Below are positions 1 to 6,267 of a stretch of DNA of 22,313 nt, in pieces. The position numbers and the translations under genes were made by a program. The DNA is from Gammaproteobacteria bacterium (GTDB lineage: Bacteria > Pseudomonadota > Gammaproteobacteria > GCA-001735895): contig QIJI01000154.1 of the NCBI GenBank assembly GCA_003231795.1, forward strand, positions 1 through 22,313, in the 5' to 3' direction. Within the stretch, counting starts at the first letter, position 1, and each line of letters begins with the position of its first letter. Under the pieces are notes generated by a model. It was not told the origin of the DNA, did not search any database, and was given only the letters and a program-made list of their open reading frames with translations.

Positions 1-573
1 CTCCCAGTAAGCTTCCTTCGAACCTGCAATTAGCTCGCCGAGTTTGATCACCTGTTCCGCTTCGCGGATATTGTAGACCGAGGTCCGACAGGGTTTGACG
101 CAATTTTTCAGCGCCGCGTAGAAACGGGTCAGGCTGAATTGATCTTTGGGAGCGTCGTCCGCGAGGGTCGAGATAGAAAACAGGTCGAAACCTGGCAACT
201 CGTTGACCAGATGAGCAATCCGCGCAATATCGTCGGATCTGGAGCGACGCGTTACGCCCGTCACTGGATCAACAATATCCGGTGCTGAACTGGCGGTTGC
301 GATGACCGGAAGTTCGCGAGGAAAAGTAATGTCAAAAGCGGGATCACGACCCCGCAGCGTAATGGTAGGGGGTACCATGGCGCGGTATTTCTCGACTACG
401 GCTGCTGGAATGCGCACCATCTCCGTGTCATGATCGACTAGCGCGCCGTGTTCTGCGAAGCGATTTCTCGCTTTTTCGTTGCGAACCAGTAAGCCGACCT
501 CCTCAAGAATTTCTAACGAGGATTCATGTACATAGCGAATATCATCGCTTTTCAGGTAGCTAAAAAATTCCAT
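1..573 (-). CDS. MttB-family (COG5598) corrinoid methyltransferase, N-terminal part
   Basis: Reading the minus strand from the ATG at 571-573 gives 191 uninterrupted codons running off the left edge, so the C-terminal part is missing. The N-terminus (ILEEVGLLV at about residues 22-30, then RIPAAVVEKY and TLRGRDPAFDI near 54-82, and a DPVTGVTRRS stretch near 102-111) follows the pattern of the trimethylamine/glycine-betaine methyltransferase superfamily. Members move a methyl group from a quaternary or tertiary amine to a corrinoid protein in the cytoplasm. Substrate cannot be read from this part: the position that is pyrrolysine in true trimethylamine MttB lies beyond the edge. In gammaproteobacteria most members lack pyrrolysine, so a betaine-type substrate is my inference. 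The gene is divergent from a LysR regulator and has a good sigma70-like promoter. Family call is firm, substrate is open. Confidence 0.85.
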   Translation of the reverse strand, partial: MEFFSYLKSDDIRYVHESSLEILEEVGLLVRNEKARNRFAEHGALVDHDTEMVRIPAAVVEKYRAMVPPTITLRGRDPAFDITFPRELPVIATASSAPDIVDPVTGVTRRSRSDDIARIAHLVNELPGFDLFSISTLADDAPKDQFSLTRFYAALKNCVKPCRTSVYNIREAEQVIKLGELIAGSKEAYWE

Positions 574-608
574 CGACACGGCTTTTCGGGTTGCTGGTTT
601 GAGTCGAA

Positions 609-637
609 ACTTTAGGCAGCGCCATGGCTTGCGTCAA
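609..637 (-). promoter_or_regulatory. Candidate sigma70 promoter of the MttB-family gene
   Basis: On the minus strand TTGACG (632-637) is followed after exactly 17 nt by TAAAGT (609-614). This matches 5/6 of the -35 consensus and 4/6 of the -10 consensus, and puts transcription start about 30 nt before the ATG at 573. It is a pattern match only. Confidence 0.5.
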
Positions 638-659
638 ACAATAAAAACTGACAGTATCT

Positions 660-674
660 ATAAGTAAATCTTAT
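660..674. promoter_or_regulatory. Candidate LysR-type operator (T-N11-A dyad)
   Basis: ATAAG (660-664) and CTTAT (670-674) form a perfect 5-bp inverted repeat around a 5-nt centre, with T661 and A673 in the T-N11-A arrangement typical of LysR-family binding sites. It ends 12 nt before the TTG start of the LysR gene and lies upstream of the divergent methyltransferase promoter. That position suits autoregulation plus control of the divergent gene. AT-rich dyads of this size also arise by chance. Confidence 0.45.
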
Positions 675-686
675 TCGAAAAAGCAC

Positions 687-1559
687 TTGAAACGCCCGCG
701 TTTAAATATTTTAAGAACCTTCGAAGCCGCCGGTCGGCGTCTCAGTTTCTCGCTTGCCGCGCAAGATCTTAATATCTCCCAGGCAGCGGTTAGCCAGCAA
801 ATGCGCCAATTGGAGGCGTATCTCGACACGGCGCTGTTTATTCGTCATCACCGAAGGTTATCCTTAACCAGTACCGGGCAGGCTTATCTGGATACGGTTC
901 ACGAAGCGCTGGACCGCCTGGATTCGGTTACCGATCAATTGTTTCCCGGTCAGCATCATCAGACGGTGACGCTTCGTTGCACCTCTGGTGTTGCAGCACT
1001 TTGGCTGGTGCCCAAACTAAAAGCTTTCCGAAAGTTACACCGCAATATTGAAATACGCATAAAAACTCTGGAACAAATCGACGATAAACAGAAAGAAGGT
1101 GTTCCCGATCTTGAAATTCTGATCGGTGGTGATGCAGATAAAGATTCAAACAGGGTCAAATTATTCACGTCGATTATAACCCCGGTATGTTCACCTGAGC
1201 TGTTGGCCCAGCGTCAAAGCCCGAAACGAGCGGACGATATTCTCGAGTTTGAATTGATTCATGTGCTGGGTTATGACGATGACTGGCATCGTTGGTTCCG
1301 CAACCATGTTAAAAATGATGTCAGTATGCCACGTGGTTTGCTGGTCGACGGTTCGCTAATCGCGATTGAAGCGGCACAGCGTGGCGATGGGATCATGCTC
1401 GGCAGGCGTCCACTCATCGATAACTATCTGGAATCTGGAGAACTGGTAGAGGTATTTTCCACGCCATACCATTTGCAAGCCGACTACTATCTGCGCCAGC
1501 CAGAAAAATCTATGGCAAAACGGGAATGTAAAATAGTGGCAGATTGGCTAAGGGCTTGA
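687..1559 (+). CDS. LysR-family transcriptional regulator, GcvA-like
   Basis: This is a 290-residue protein of normal LysR length. A winged helix-turn-helix occupies about residues 5-64 (SLAAQDLNISQAAVSQQMRQ), with the characteristic LxxTxxGxxYL follow-on at 60-68, and a periplasmic-binding-protein-like effector domain runs from about 93 to 290. The N-terminal pattern (NxLRxFEAAxRxLSFxxAA) is closest to the GcvA/AmpR branch, whose members often respond to small metabolites; GcvA itself controls glycine cleavage. The start is a TTG at 687: no ATG or GTG is in frame upstream, and the next ATG would cut into the HTH. A Shine-Dalgarno is not obvious. It is divergent from the MttB-family gene, so it is probably that gene's regulator. 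The effector is unknown. Confidence 0.9.
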   Translation: MKRPRLNILRTFEAAGRRLSFSLAAQDLNISQAAVSQQMRQLEAYLDTALFIRHHRRLSLTSTGQAYLDTVHEALDRLDSVTDQLFPGQHHQTVTLRCTSGVAALWLVPKLKAFRKLHRNIEIRIKTLEQIDDKQKEGVPDLEILIGGDADKDSNRVKLFTSIITPVCSPELLAQRQSPKRADDILEFELIHVLGYDDDWHRWFRNHVKNDVSMPRGLLVDGSLIAIEAAQRGDGIMLGRRPLIDNYLESGELVEVFSTPYHLQADYYLRQPEKSMAKRECKIVADWLRA

Positions 1560-1573
1560 ACTACCAGTCAATA

Positions 1574-2278
1574 TCACCTTGAAAGAGCACCAGGTAATCT
1601 ACTGATATCGTCGAGTACGATGTCAGCAATGGATTCCAGATCTTCGCGGGTGCTGGTCCCGGTTAAAACTCCGACGCAAAGACCGGCACTCGCATTGCGG
1701 CCCATTTCAATATCGTGTCGGTTGTCGCCCACTACCACGACGCTACTGACATCCAGTTGCATCTGCTCACAGAACGCGATGACCATACCCGCGGCGGGTT
1801 TGACACCGTGACCGCTGTCGTAGCCTGCGAGAAAATCGAATTTATCCAGCACATCGAATGATTGCAGCGTATTGATAATGCCGCGGTAACTATCGGCAGT
1901 GGCCACGCCCATTTTCAGTCCGGATTGTTTTAAGGTTTCAAGTGTTTCAGCAAGCCCGGTTACCGCAGTTGCGTGTCGTGCACCCGCAACTTCAAAAATT
2001 TCGTTAAGACGTTCGCTGATTCGAGCAACTTCGTCGTGCTGGCCCATTTCAGCCGCCCAGGCCTGGGCAATTTCATGATTGTTACCCGCTGCCAGCAAGC
2101 TACCACCAATAAAACGATCTAACGCGGTGTTGAAACCATGCTTCTCCAGCAACTGATTTGCAAGATCGTTGTCCGCGTTGGAAATTTCCTCGGCCGCGAT
2201 GCGATAGATGGGTAACCAGGTCTTGTTGAAATCCAGTAACGTACCGTCCTTGTCAAATAGAATACCCTTGTATTTCAT
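1574..2278 (-). CDS. HAD-superfamily phosphatase, phosphoglycolate-phosphatase-like
   Basis: A 234-residue HAD hydrolase. Motif I is FDKDGTLLD with nucleophile D9 and acid/base D11; motif II is the threonine/serine region of GVATADS; motif III is the lysine of GHGVKP; motif IV is GDNRHDIEMGRNA, with the metal-binding aspartates. The segment between motifs I and II is a helical cap as in Gph-like subfamily I enzymes. It should remove phosphate from a small cytosolic phosphoester; the substrate is unknown. It lies 19 nt downstream of the HD-domain oxygenase gene on the same strand, so the two are probably co-transcribed. Motif I has DKDGT, not the DxAGT of phosphonoacetaldehyde hydrolase, so it is not PhnX. 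No clear Shine-Dalgarno precedes the ATG. Confidence 0.85.
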   Translation of the reverse strand: MKYKGILFDKDGTLLDFNKTWLPIYRIAAEEISNADNDLANQLLEKHGFNTALDRFIGGSLLAAGNNHEIAQAWAAEMGQHDEVARISERLNEIFEVAGARHATAVTGLAETLETLKQSGLKMGVATADSYRGIINTLQSFDVLDKFDFLAGYDSGHGVKPAAGMVIAFCEQMQLDVSSVVVVGDNRHDIEMGRNASAGLCVGVLTGTSTREDLESIADIVLDDISRLPGALSR

Positions 2279-2297
2279 ATGCTTGGTTGTTCGACCA

Positions 2298-2867
2298 CTA
2301 GTGTAGCAATAGCGATTCGAGCATAGGTCGATAGTCAGTTACGGGTTTGATGGTCAGGCCGGCGACCTTTCCATCGTCGTCATAAAGGCGTAACCGGAGT
2401 GCATCCTGATTAAGGGCTTTATTTTCGAATTGCTCGACTTCCTCGGCGTTCATCGGGCCGCCCTGGACGTTGAGAGAATTTACCGAAGCTGCTGACAGAT
2501 GTCCCAAATAATCGCTGTGAGTAGCGCAGAGGTAACGTTTGGCGGCAACATGGAGTCGGATGGGCTCGGTTACGGATGACGGAAAGTAGGGCTCGAGAAA
2601 ACGTGCACCGATTTCATCGTGGTAATTGTCATTGCCGTTTTCAAGCGCGTCGATAGGATGATCACCGACGAAGTGACCGATGTCATGCAGCAGGGCCGAT
2701 ATGACCAGACTGTCACAAGCCCCGTCTGCAACCGCGCAGGCGGCGGTTTGTTCCATATGCTGGGACATAGTGACCGATTCGCCCATATACTCTTCGGTGC
2801 CACGTTGCGCAAACAGTTCAAAAATAAAATCGATAAAATTTTCAGTGCTGACATTTTTGATCGGCAT
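2298..2867 (-). CDS. HD-domain mixed-valent di-iron oxygenase, PhnZ/TmpB type
   Basis: A 189-residue protein with the full metal-ligand set of the HD-domain oxygenases: H37, H61-D62 (LLHDIGH), H83 (YHDEIGARF), H106 (RLHVAAKRY) and D163 or D164 (LYDDDGKV). It also has the Tyr-x-x-Glu pair (Y27, E30 in YMGE) that in PhnZ sits over the active site. PhnZ cleaves the C-P bond of 1-hydroxy-2-aminoethylphosphonate to glycine and phosphate. TmpB does the same with the trimethylammonium analogue, giving glycine betaine. Which substrate is used here cannot be read from sequence. The partner Fe/2-oxoglutarate hydroxylase (PhnY or TmpA) is not in the window. I chose the ATG at 2865-2867 over the in-frame ATG at 2885 because AGGAG lies 7 nt upstream of it. 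A HAD phosphatase follows. Confidence 0.82.
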   Translation of the reverse strand: MPIKNVSTENFIDFIFELFAQRGTEEYMGESVTMSQHMEQTAACAVADGACDSLVISALLHDIGHFVGDHPIDALENGNDNYHDEIGARFLEPYFPSSVTEPIRLHVAAKRYLCATHSDYLGHLSAASVNSLNVQGGPMNAEEVEQFENKALNQDALRLRLYDDDGKVAGLTIKPVTDYRPMLESLLLH

Positions 2868-2874
2868 CGTTATT

Positions 2875-2879
2875 CTCCT
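2875..2879 (-). promoter_or_regulatory. Shine-Dalgarno deciding the HD-oxygenase start
   Basis: The minus strand carries AGGAG 7 nt before the ATG at 2867, one of the best ribosome sites in the window. An in-frame ATG 18 nt further upstream (2885) lies before this motif and has no comparable site. Confidence 0.75.
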
Positions 2880-2977
2880 GGACATCTAAACTCAGACGTG
2901 AATTTTGGAGCAGAAATTCATTCGAGTAAATGGTTTTGAGCGCTGCAGGGCGGCTAGAGAATGATGGGTGCCCCGTA

Positions 2978-2983
2978 TATACT
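2978..2983 (+). promoter_or_regulatory. Candidate -10 element for the Pycsar-effector-like gene
   Basis: TATACT matches 5/6 of the -10 consensus and lies 29 nt before the ATG at 3013, but no recognisable -35 precedes it at 15-19 nt and there is no extended -10. Apart from this and the oxygenase ribosome site, I see nothing in the 145-nt divergent gap 2868-3012. Confidence 0.25.
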
Positions 2984-3012
2984 GAAGCAATGCCGAAACT
3001 GCAGTCATCGCT

Positions 3013-3576
3013 ATGCAACAGCAACCATTAAACGAAGCCGAAATTGTCAGCGTCGAAGCCAATGATGACGTTATCGTGGCGTTACGTACCGCGCAGCAGC
3101 ATCAAGTGCAGCTAAATGTCCTCGCCGACCAGAAAGCTAATATCAATATCGGCTTTACCTTGTTTTTTATAACGCTGACGCAGTCGCAGTTTTCCCTCGC
3201 AGATAATAGTCCTGATTTCATGCGGCTCTGGTTTATGTTGTTGATACTATCGATTGCGTTATCTCTGCTGCTGGCCTTGATCGTAGTTTTACCACGCATT
3301 GGCAAGACCCGTATAAACAAACCGCAGCAAATGTCGAACCCGTTTTATTTCGGCCTGTTTTCTCAACTACAACAGGAAGAATATGTGAATTACCTGACTG
3401 AGCGATTGCAAAGCAATCAAAACGCGCGCGAAATGCTGGCGGTCGATATTTACCAGATCGGCCTCGTATTAAATCGCAAGTATCGGCTTTTGCGATTCAG
3501 TTATGGGTTCCTTGCACTCAGTGTGGTCCTTGCTGTTTTACTATATTGTTACAGAATTCTAGGGAGTCTCTGGTAA
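3013..3576 (+). CDS. Membrane protein resembling the Pycsar effector TM domain (DUF5706), stand-alone
   Basis: A 187-residue protein with three likely membrane helices at about 43-58, 72-95 and 163-182. Three blocks are those I associate with the DUF5706/PycTM family: LADQKANINIG (37-47) before helix 1, NPFYFGLFSQL (109-119) in the central soluble segment, and DIYQIGLVLNRKYRLLRFSY (145-164) leading into the last helix. In Pycsar antiphage systems such proteins are thought to disrupt the membrane on sensing cCMP or cUMP made by a PycC cyclase. No cyclase or other cyclic-nucleotide enzyme is visible here, so a defence role is unproven and a housekeeping membrane role is possible. The gene is divergent from the HD oxygenase and convergent with DUF523. 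No strong Shine-Dalgarno precedes the ATG. Confidence 0.7.
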   Translation: MQQQPLNEAEIVSVEANDDVIVALRTAQQHQVQLNVLADQKANINIGFTLFFITLTQSQFSLADNSPDFMRLWFMLLILSIALSLLLALIVVLPRIGKTRINKPQQMSNPFYFGLFSQLQQEEYVNYLTERLQSNQNAREMLAVDIYQIGLVLNRKYRLLRFSYGFLALSVVLAVLLYCYRILGSLW

Positions 3577-3629
3577 GTCCGACTTGCCCCGGGCTTGAGC
3601 AATACGTCGGCCCGCCGAGAATGACTTAT

Positions 3630-4115
3630 TCAGAGTTCCGCTAACTGTTTAAAAGCCTGCTCCAGCTGATGCTGGTCGAAAACGTGGATACCGTGTTGCT
3701 TGAGCAGGGCTGAGGTGACACCGTCACCGTCCCGGATCTTGCGACGGAAACTGCCGTCGTAAATTTTCTGACTGCCGCAGGAAGGACTGATTCCAGTTAG
3801 AACTGCTACTGTAATATTATGCTCTCGACACAGTGCCAGCGCCTGTTGCGCACCCTCAATAAAATAATTCGAAACATCCCGACCATCTCGGGTTATGACT
3901 TTTGCCTGATTGGTTAGAACGTCGCTACCATCGCCACCTTCAATTTCAGCTGCAGGACGTGGTACCGGCAAACCACTCCCGACCTCGGGACAAAATTTGA
4001 TCACTCGCTGCTGCGAAACCAATGTCTCCAGAGTGCCGTTGTCCAGCAATTTTGACTGACCGTCGTAGCGAACCCGATCACCGAGAAGGCAGGCACTGAT
4101 CAGAATTTTGTTCAC
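3630..4115 (-). CDS. DUF523 family protein, TudS-like Fe-S desulfidase candidate
   Basis: A 161-residue DUF523 protein. Conserved cysteines appear in their family contexts: C9 (SACLLG), C42 (FCPEVGSGLP) and C113 (SPSCGSQKIYDG); C96 is an extra. In the characterised member TudS, three cysteines hold a [4Fe-4S] cluster with one free iron site, and the enzyme removes sulfur from 2-thiouracil. This protein probably binds the same cluster in the cytoplasm; its own substrate is unknown. Its ATG overlaps the stop of the upstream membrane-protein gene as ATGA (4112-4115), which implies translational coupling. It ends this minus-strand series and converges with the DUF5706-like gene across a 53-nt gap in which I find no convincing terminator. 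Confidence 0.85.
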   Translation of the reverse strand: MNKILISACLLGDRVRYDGQSKLLDNGTLETLVSQQRVIKFCPEVGSGLPVPRPAAEIEGGDGSDVLTNQAKVITRDGRDVSNYFIEGAQQALALCREHNITVAVLTGISPSCGSQKIYDGSFRRKIRDGDGVTSALLKQHGIHVFDQHQLEQAFKQLAEL

Positions 4116-4891
4116 GAATGAACAAGCTGTCGGCGGTGCAAATGCCGAAGGTAAATGAAGCAGCCTATACTTGCTGCAATATGTTTCAGGCTGTGCCCGC
4201 TAACGACTATCAGCCAATCATAAATGAGCTGGTCCGTTGCCTCGAAAATTTTGGCCACTAAATACCAGAACAGAACCCACCAGAGGTCTGAACTACGGTC
4301 GTAGCGCGAGTCGAACAGCAACAATATTAAAGGCGTCAGTAGCATTGGCAAAAACTGTACCAGGGCATAAGGTCGCAGGTCTCCGTGACCTGCTTGCTCG
4401 CTGAGACTCCAGTAAACAATGCTGGCAACTCCGGCAACAACCAGAACAGGGAATAATTTTGCAGATATCGAGGGCGATACCCGTTCTGCCAGGAGCGCCG
4501 GAAAAAATGACATGAACGCGATAGTCATTGGCAGTCGATCCCAGACCAGAGTCTGGTTGTCAGGGATCCAGTGATAGTAGCCCGAACCGAAGGCAACCAG
4601 GATCAGGCCGGCAAAAAACAATGCATATGCATATTTTAACGATTCGACCAGAGTCAGGGAGTGTTGCTTAGTCAATAGTAACAGACCGGCCAAACCCACC
4701 CAGGCAAAGAAAATATTCGACAGGACATTCATTGCATTTGGAATTGAAGCCAGAGTGCTTTGATCAGCAAACTGATGGTAGGCCGGGTTTTGTGCGATTG
4801 GAGGTGCGAAAAAAATTCCGATGATCCCAAGCAGACAAACAGCGCTCAGTATTTGTATTTTAGTGATGGTCGACAAATTTACTTTCGGCAT
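4112..4891 (-). CDS. CREST-superfamily (alkaline ceramidase-like) integral membrane protein
   Basis: A 259-residue protein with about seven hydrophobic helices. It carries the polar residues that mark the CREST membrane hydrolases: S103 and H107 in GSGYYHWIP, D118 in WDRLPM, and H233/H237 in SGHSLKHIAA. In alkaline ceramidases and adiponectin-receptor relatives these form a zinc amidase site inside the membrane. An amide-lipid hydrolase activity is therefore plausible, but bacterial members are largely uncharacterised and many proteobacteria make no ceramide, so the substrate may be another lipid amide. It starts 28 nt downstream of the YkgJ-type gene and overlaps DUF523 by 4 nt. Some alanine- and leucine-rich helix borders are uncertain. 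Confidence 0.72.
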   Translation of the reverse strand: MPKVNLSTITKIQILSAVCLLGIIGIFFAPPIAQNPAYHQFADQSTLASIPNAMNVLSNIFFAWVGLAGLLLLTKQHSLTLVESLKYAYALFFAGLILVAFGSGYYHWIPDNQTLVWDRLPMTIAFMSFFPALLAERVSPSISAKLFPVLVVAGVASIVYWSLSEQAGHGDLRPYALVQFLPMLLTPLILLLFDSRYDRSSDLWWVLFWYLVAKIFEATDQLIYDWLIVVSGHSLKHIAASIGCFIYLRHLHRRQLVHS

Positions 4892-4919
4892 GTCCGGTGA
4901 TCGCTAGCTTTGGGTTATA

Positions 4920-5342
4920 TCAGCCGGGTGGGGGATTACCGGTTGACCAGCGTTTGAATCTTTTTTTGCAGTAAACCAGCAAGCTGTCATAGCTCGGAAA
5001 GTAAAGATCGAAACCATCTTCGGCCGGCGCGTCGTACTCACAGTAATCATTGGTGTGGGAACGACATATGGCAGGTCTGTCATCATAAATATTGCAGCGG
5101 CCATCGCCCAGCAGGTGCTGGCAGCGGGATTCGAACATCACAAACCAGCCGTCATCATCCTTGTAGGCGCCGACGCCGTCATGCGAAACCTGCCATAGCA
5201 GTATTTCAAAATCGTACTTGGAACGTGGGCTATCGATTTGCTGGGTTACATAGGTGCAGCATTTCGAATTGGTGCAGAGATCGCATTTGTTGAATGCTTC
5301 GGTCTCGCTTGCAACTTCGATTTCGGGAAAGCCTTTATCCAT
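4920..5342 (-). CDS. YkgJ-family Cys-cluster (zinc/iron-chelating) protein
   Basis: A 140-residue protein with a CxxCxxxxCC cluster near residues 20-29 (KCDLCTNSKCC) and a second group in the CQHLLGDGRCNIYDDRPAICR region, followed by a lone C in NDYC. This is the arrangement of the zinc/iron-chelating YkgJ family, which probably binds a metal or Fe-S cluster; its biochemical role is unknown. I placed the start at the ATG 5340-5342 (MDKGFPEIEV). A longer frame reaches 5435 but overlaps the end of hemF, and its extra residues look like read-through. The chosen ATG begins one base after the hemF stop, with no separate Shine-Dalgarno, so translation is probably coupled to hemF. Confidence 0.85.
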   Translation of the reverse strand: MDKGFPEIEVASETEAFNKCDLCTNSKCCTYVTQQIDSPRSKYDFEILLWQVSHDGVGAYKDDDGWFVMFESRCQHLLGDGRCNIYDDRPAICRSHTNDYCEYDAPAEDGFDLYFPSYDSLLVYCKKRFKRWSTGNPPPG

Positions 5343-5343
5343 T

Positions 5344-6249
5344 CTACAGCCAGTCGCGTGCGGGCAGATAGGTTTCAGTAAGCTCCGCTTCAGCACTACC
5401 GGGTTCGGGCTGATAATTGTAACGCCAGTTAACAACCGGCGGCAGCGACATCAGAATCGATTCGGTACGCCCACCCGACTGCAATCCAAACAGCGTGCCG
5501 CGGTCGTAGACCAGATTGAATTCGACGTAACGGCCTCGGCGATAGCATTGAAAATCTTTTTCGCGTTGTCCGAAATCATCGGTTTTGTGACGTTCTACAA
5601 TCGGTGTGTAAGCGGGTAGAAAGTGATCGCCTACGCTACGCATAAAGGCGAAGGCCTGCTCGAAGTCGGGTTGATTCAGGTCATCAAAAAAAAGCCCACC
5701 AATTCCACGCGCTTCGTTACGGTGTTTGAGGTAAAAATATTCATCGCACCACTTTTTGTACCTGGCATACTGCCCCTCGCCAAATGGATCGCAAGCCTGT
5801 TTGGCGACGCGATGCCAGTGTTCACAGTCTTCGGTGAAAGCGTAACAGGGAGTCAAGTCAAAGCCACCACCAAACCACCAGATCGGGTCCTCACCTTGCT
5901 TTTCAGCGATAAAAAATCTGACGTTTGCGTGTGAAGTCGGGATGTAGGGGTTATCAGGGTGGATCACCAGCGACACCCCCATTGCCCTGAAATTACGCCC
6001 TGCCAGTTCGGGTCGACTGGCACTGGCCGAAGCAGGCAATTTCTCGCCTTGTACTTCAGAAAAATTAACCCCGGCCTGTTCAAATACAGCACCGTTTTGC
6101 AGCACCATGCTGCGACCGCCGCCGCCTTCATCGCGTTGCCATTGGTCGCACAGGAAGTTCGACTGGCCATCGATATCCTGCAAACAGTCGGTAATGCTGA
6201 TTTGCAGTTCAGACAGGTAATCGCTGACCCGTTTTATTTCGTTATTCAC
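5344..6249 (-). CDS. hemF: Oxygen-dependent coproporphyrinogen III oxidase
   Basis: HemF oxidatively decarboxylates two propionates of coproporphyrinogen III to vinyl groups, using O2, in the haem pathway. The 301-residue length is normal, and the signatures are complete: EGGGGRS (41-47), PASASASRPELAG near 72-84, IPTSHANVRFF (103-113), WWFGGGFDLTPCY (124-136), HRNEARGIGGLFFDDL (176-191), and a closing GRYVEFNL / SGGRTESILMSLPP block. The start is GTG at 6247-6249; no nearer ATG fits, and the protein aligns with E. coli HemF from its first residues. It begins 18 nt after tsaC. Its presence implies an aerobic or microaerobic life style. Confidence 0.96.
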   Translation of the reverse strand: MNNEIKRVSDYLSELQISITDCLQDIDGQSNFLCDQWQRDEGGGGRSMVLQNGAVFEQAGVNFSEVQGEKLPASASASRPELAGRNFRAMGVSLVIHPDNPYIPTSHANVRFFIAEKQGEDPIWWFGGGFDLTPCYAFTEDCEHWHRVAKQACDPFGEGQYARYKKWCDEYFYLKHRNEARGIGGLFFDDLNQPDFEQAFAFMRSVGDHFLPAYTPIVERHKTDDFGQREKDFQCYRRGRYVEFNLVYDRGTLFGLQSGGRTESILMSLPPVVNWRYNYQPEPGSAEAELTETYLPARDWL

Positions 6250-6267
6250 TCGCGCTTATTTCGCTAT

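Noticed and set aside
621..628. GCCATGGC palindrome in the MttB/LysR gap as an operator
   Set aside because: An 8-bp palindrome occurs easily by chance and it falls within the spacer of a better supported promoter.
1574..2278. HAD gene as phosphonoacetaldehyde hydrolase PhnX, completing a phosphonate pathway
   Set aside because: Motif I is DKDGT, the ordinary phosphatase form, not DxAGT, and the cap lysine of PhnX is not recognisable.
3577..3629. Terminator between the convergent DUF5706-like and DUF523 genes
   Set aside because: Only short GC-rich pairings such as TTGC/GCAA and CGGC/GCCG are present, with no T-run on either strand.
3013..4115. A complete Pycsar defence system around the DUF5706-like gene
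   Set aside because: No neighbouring product resembles a nucleotide cyclase; neighbours are an HD oxygenase and DUF523, so only the effector-like protein is supported.
5343..5435. Longer version of the YkgJ-type protein starting inside hemF
   Set aside because: The extra 31 residues overlap the conserved end of hemF and lack any family feature; the ATG one base after the hemF stop gives the normal N-terminus.
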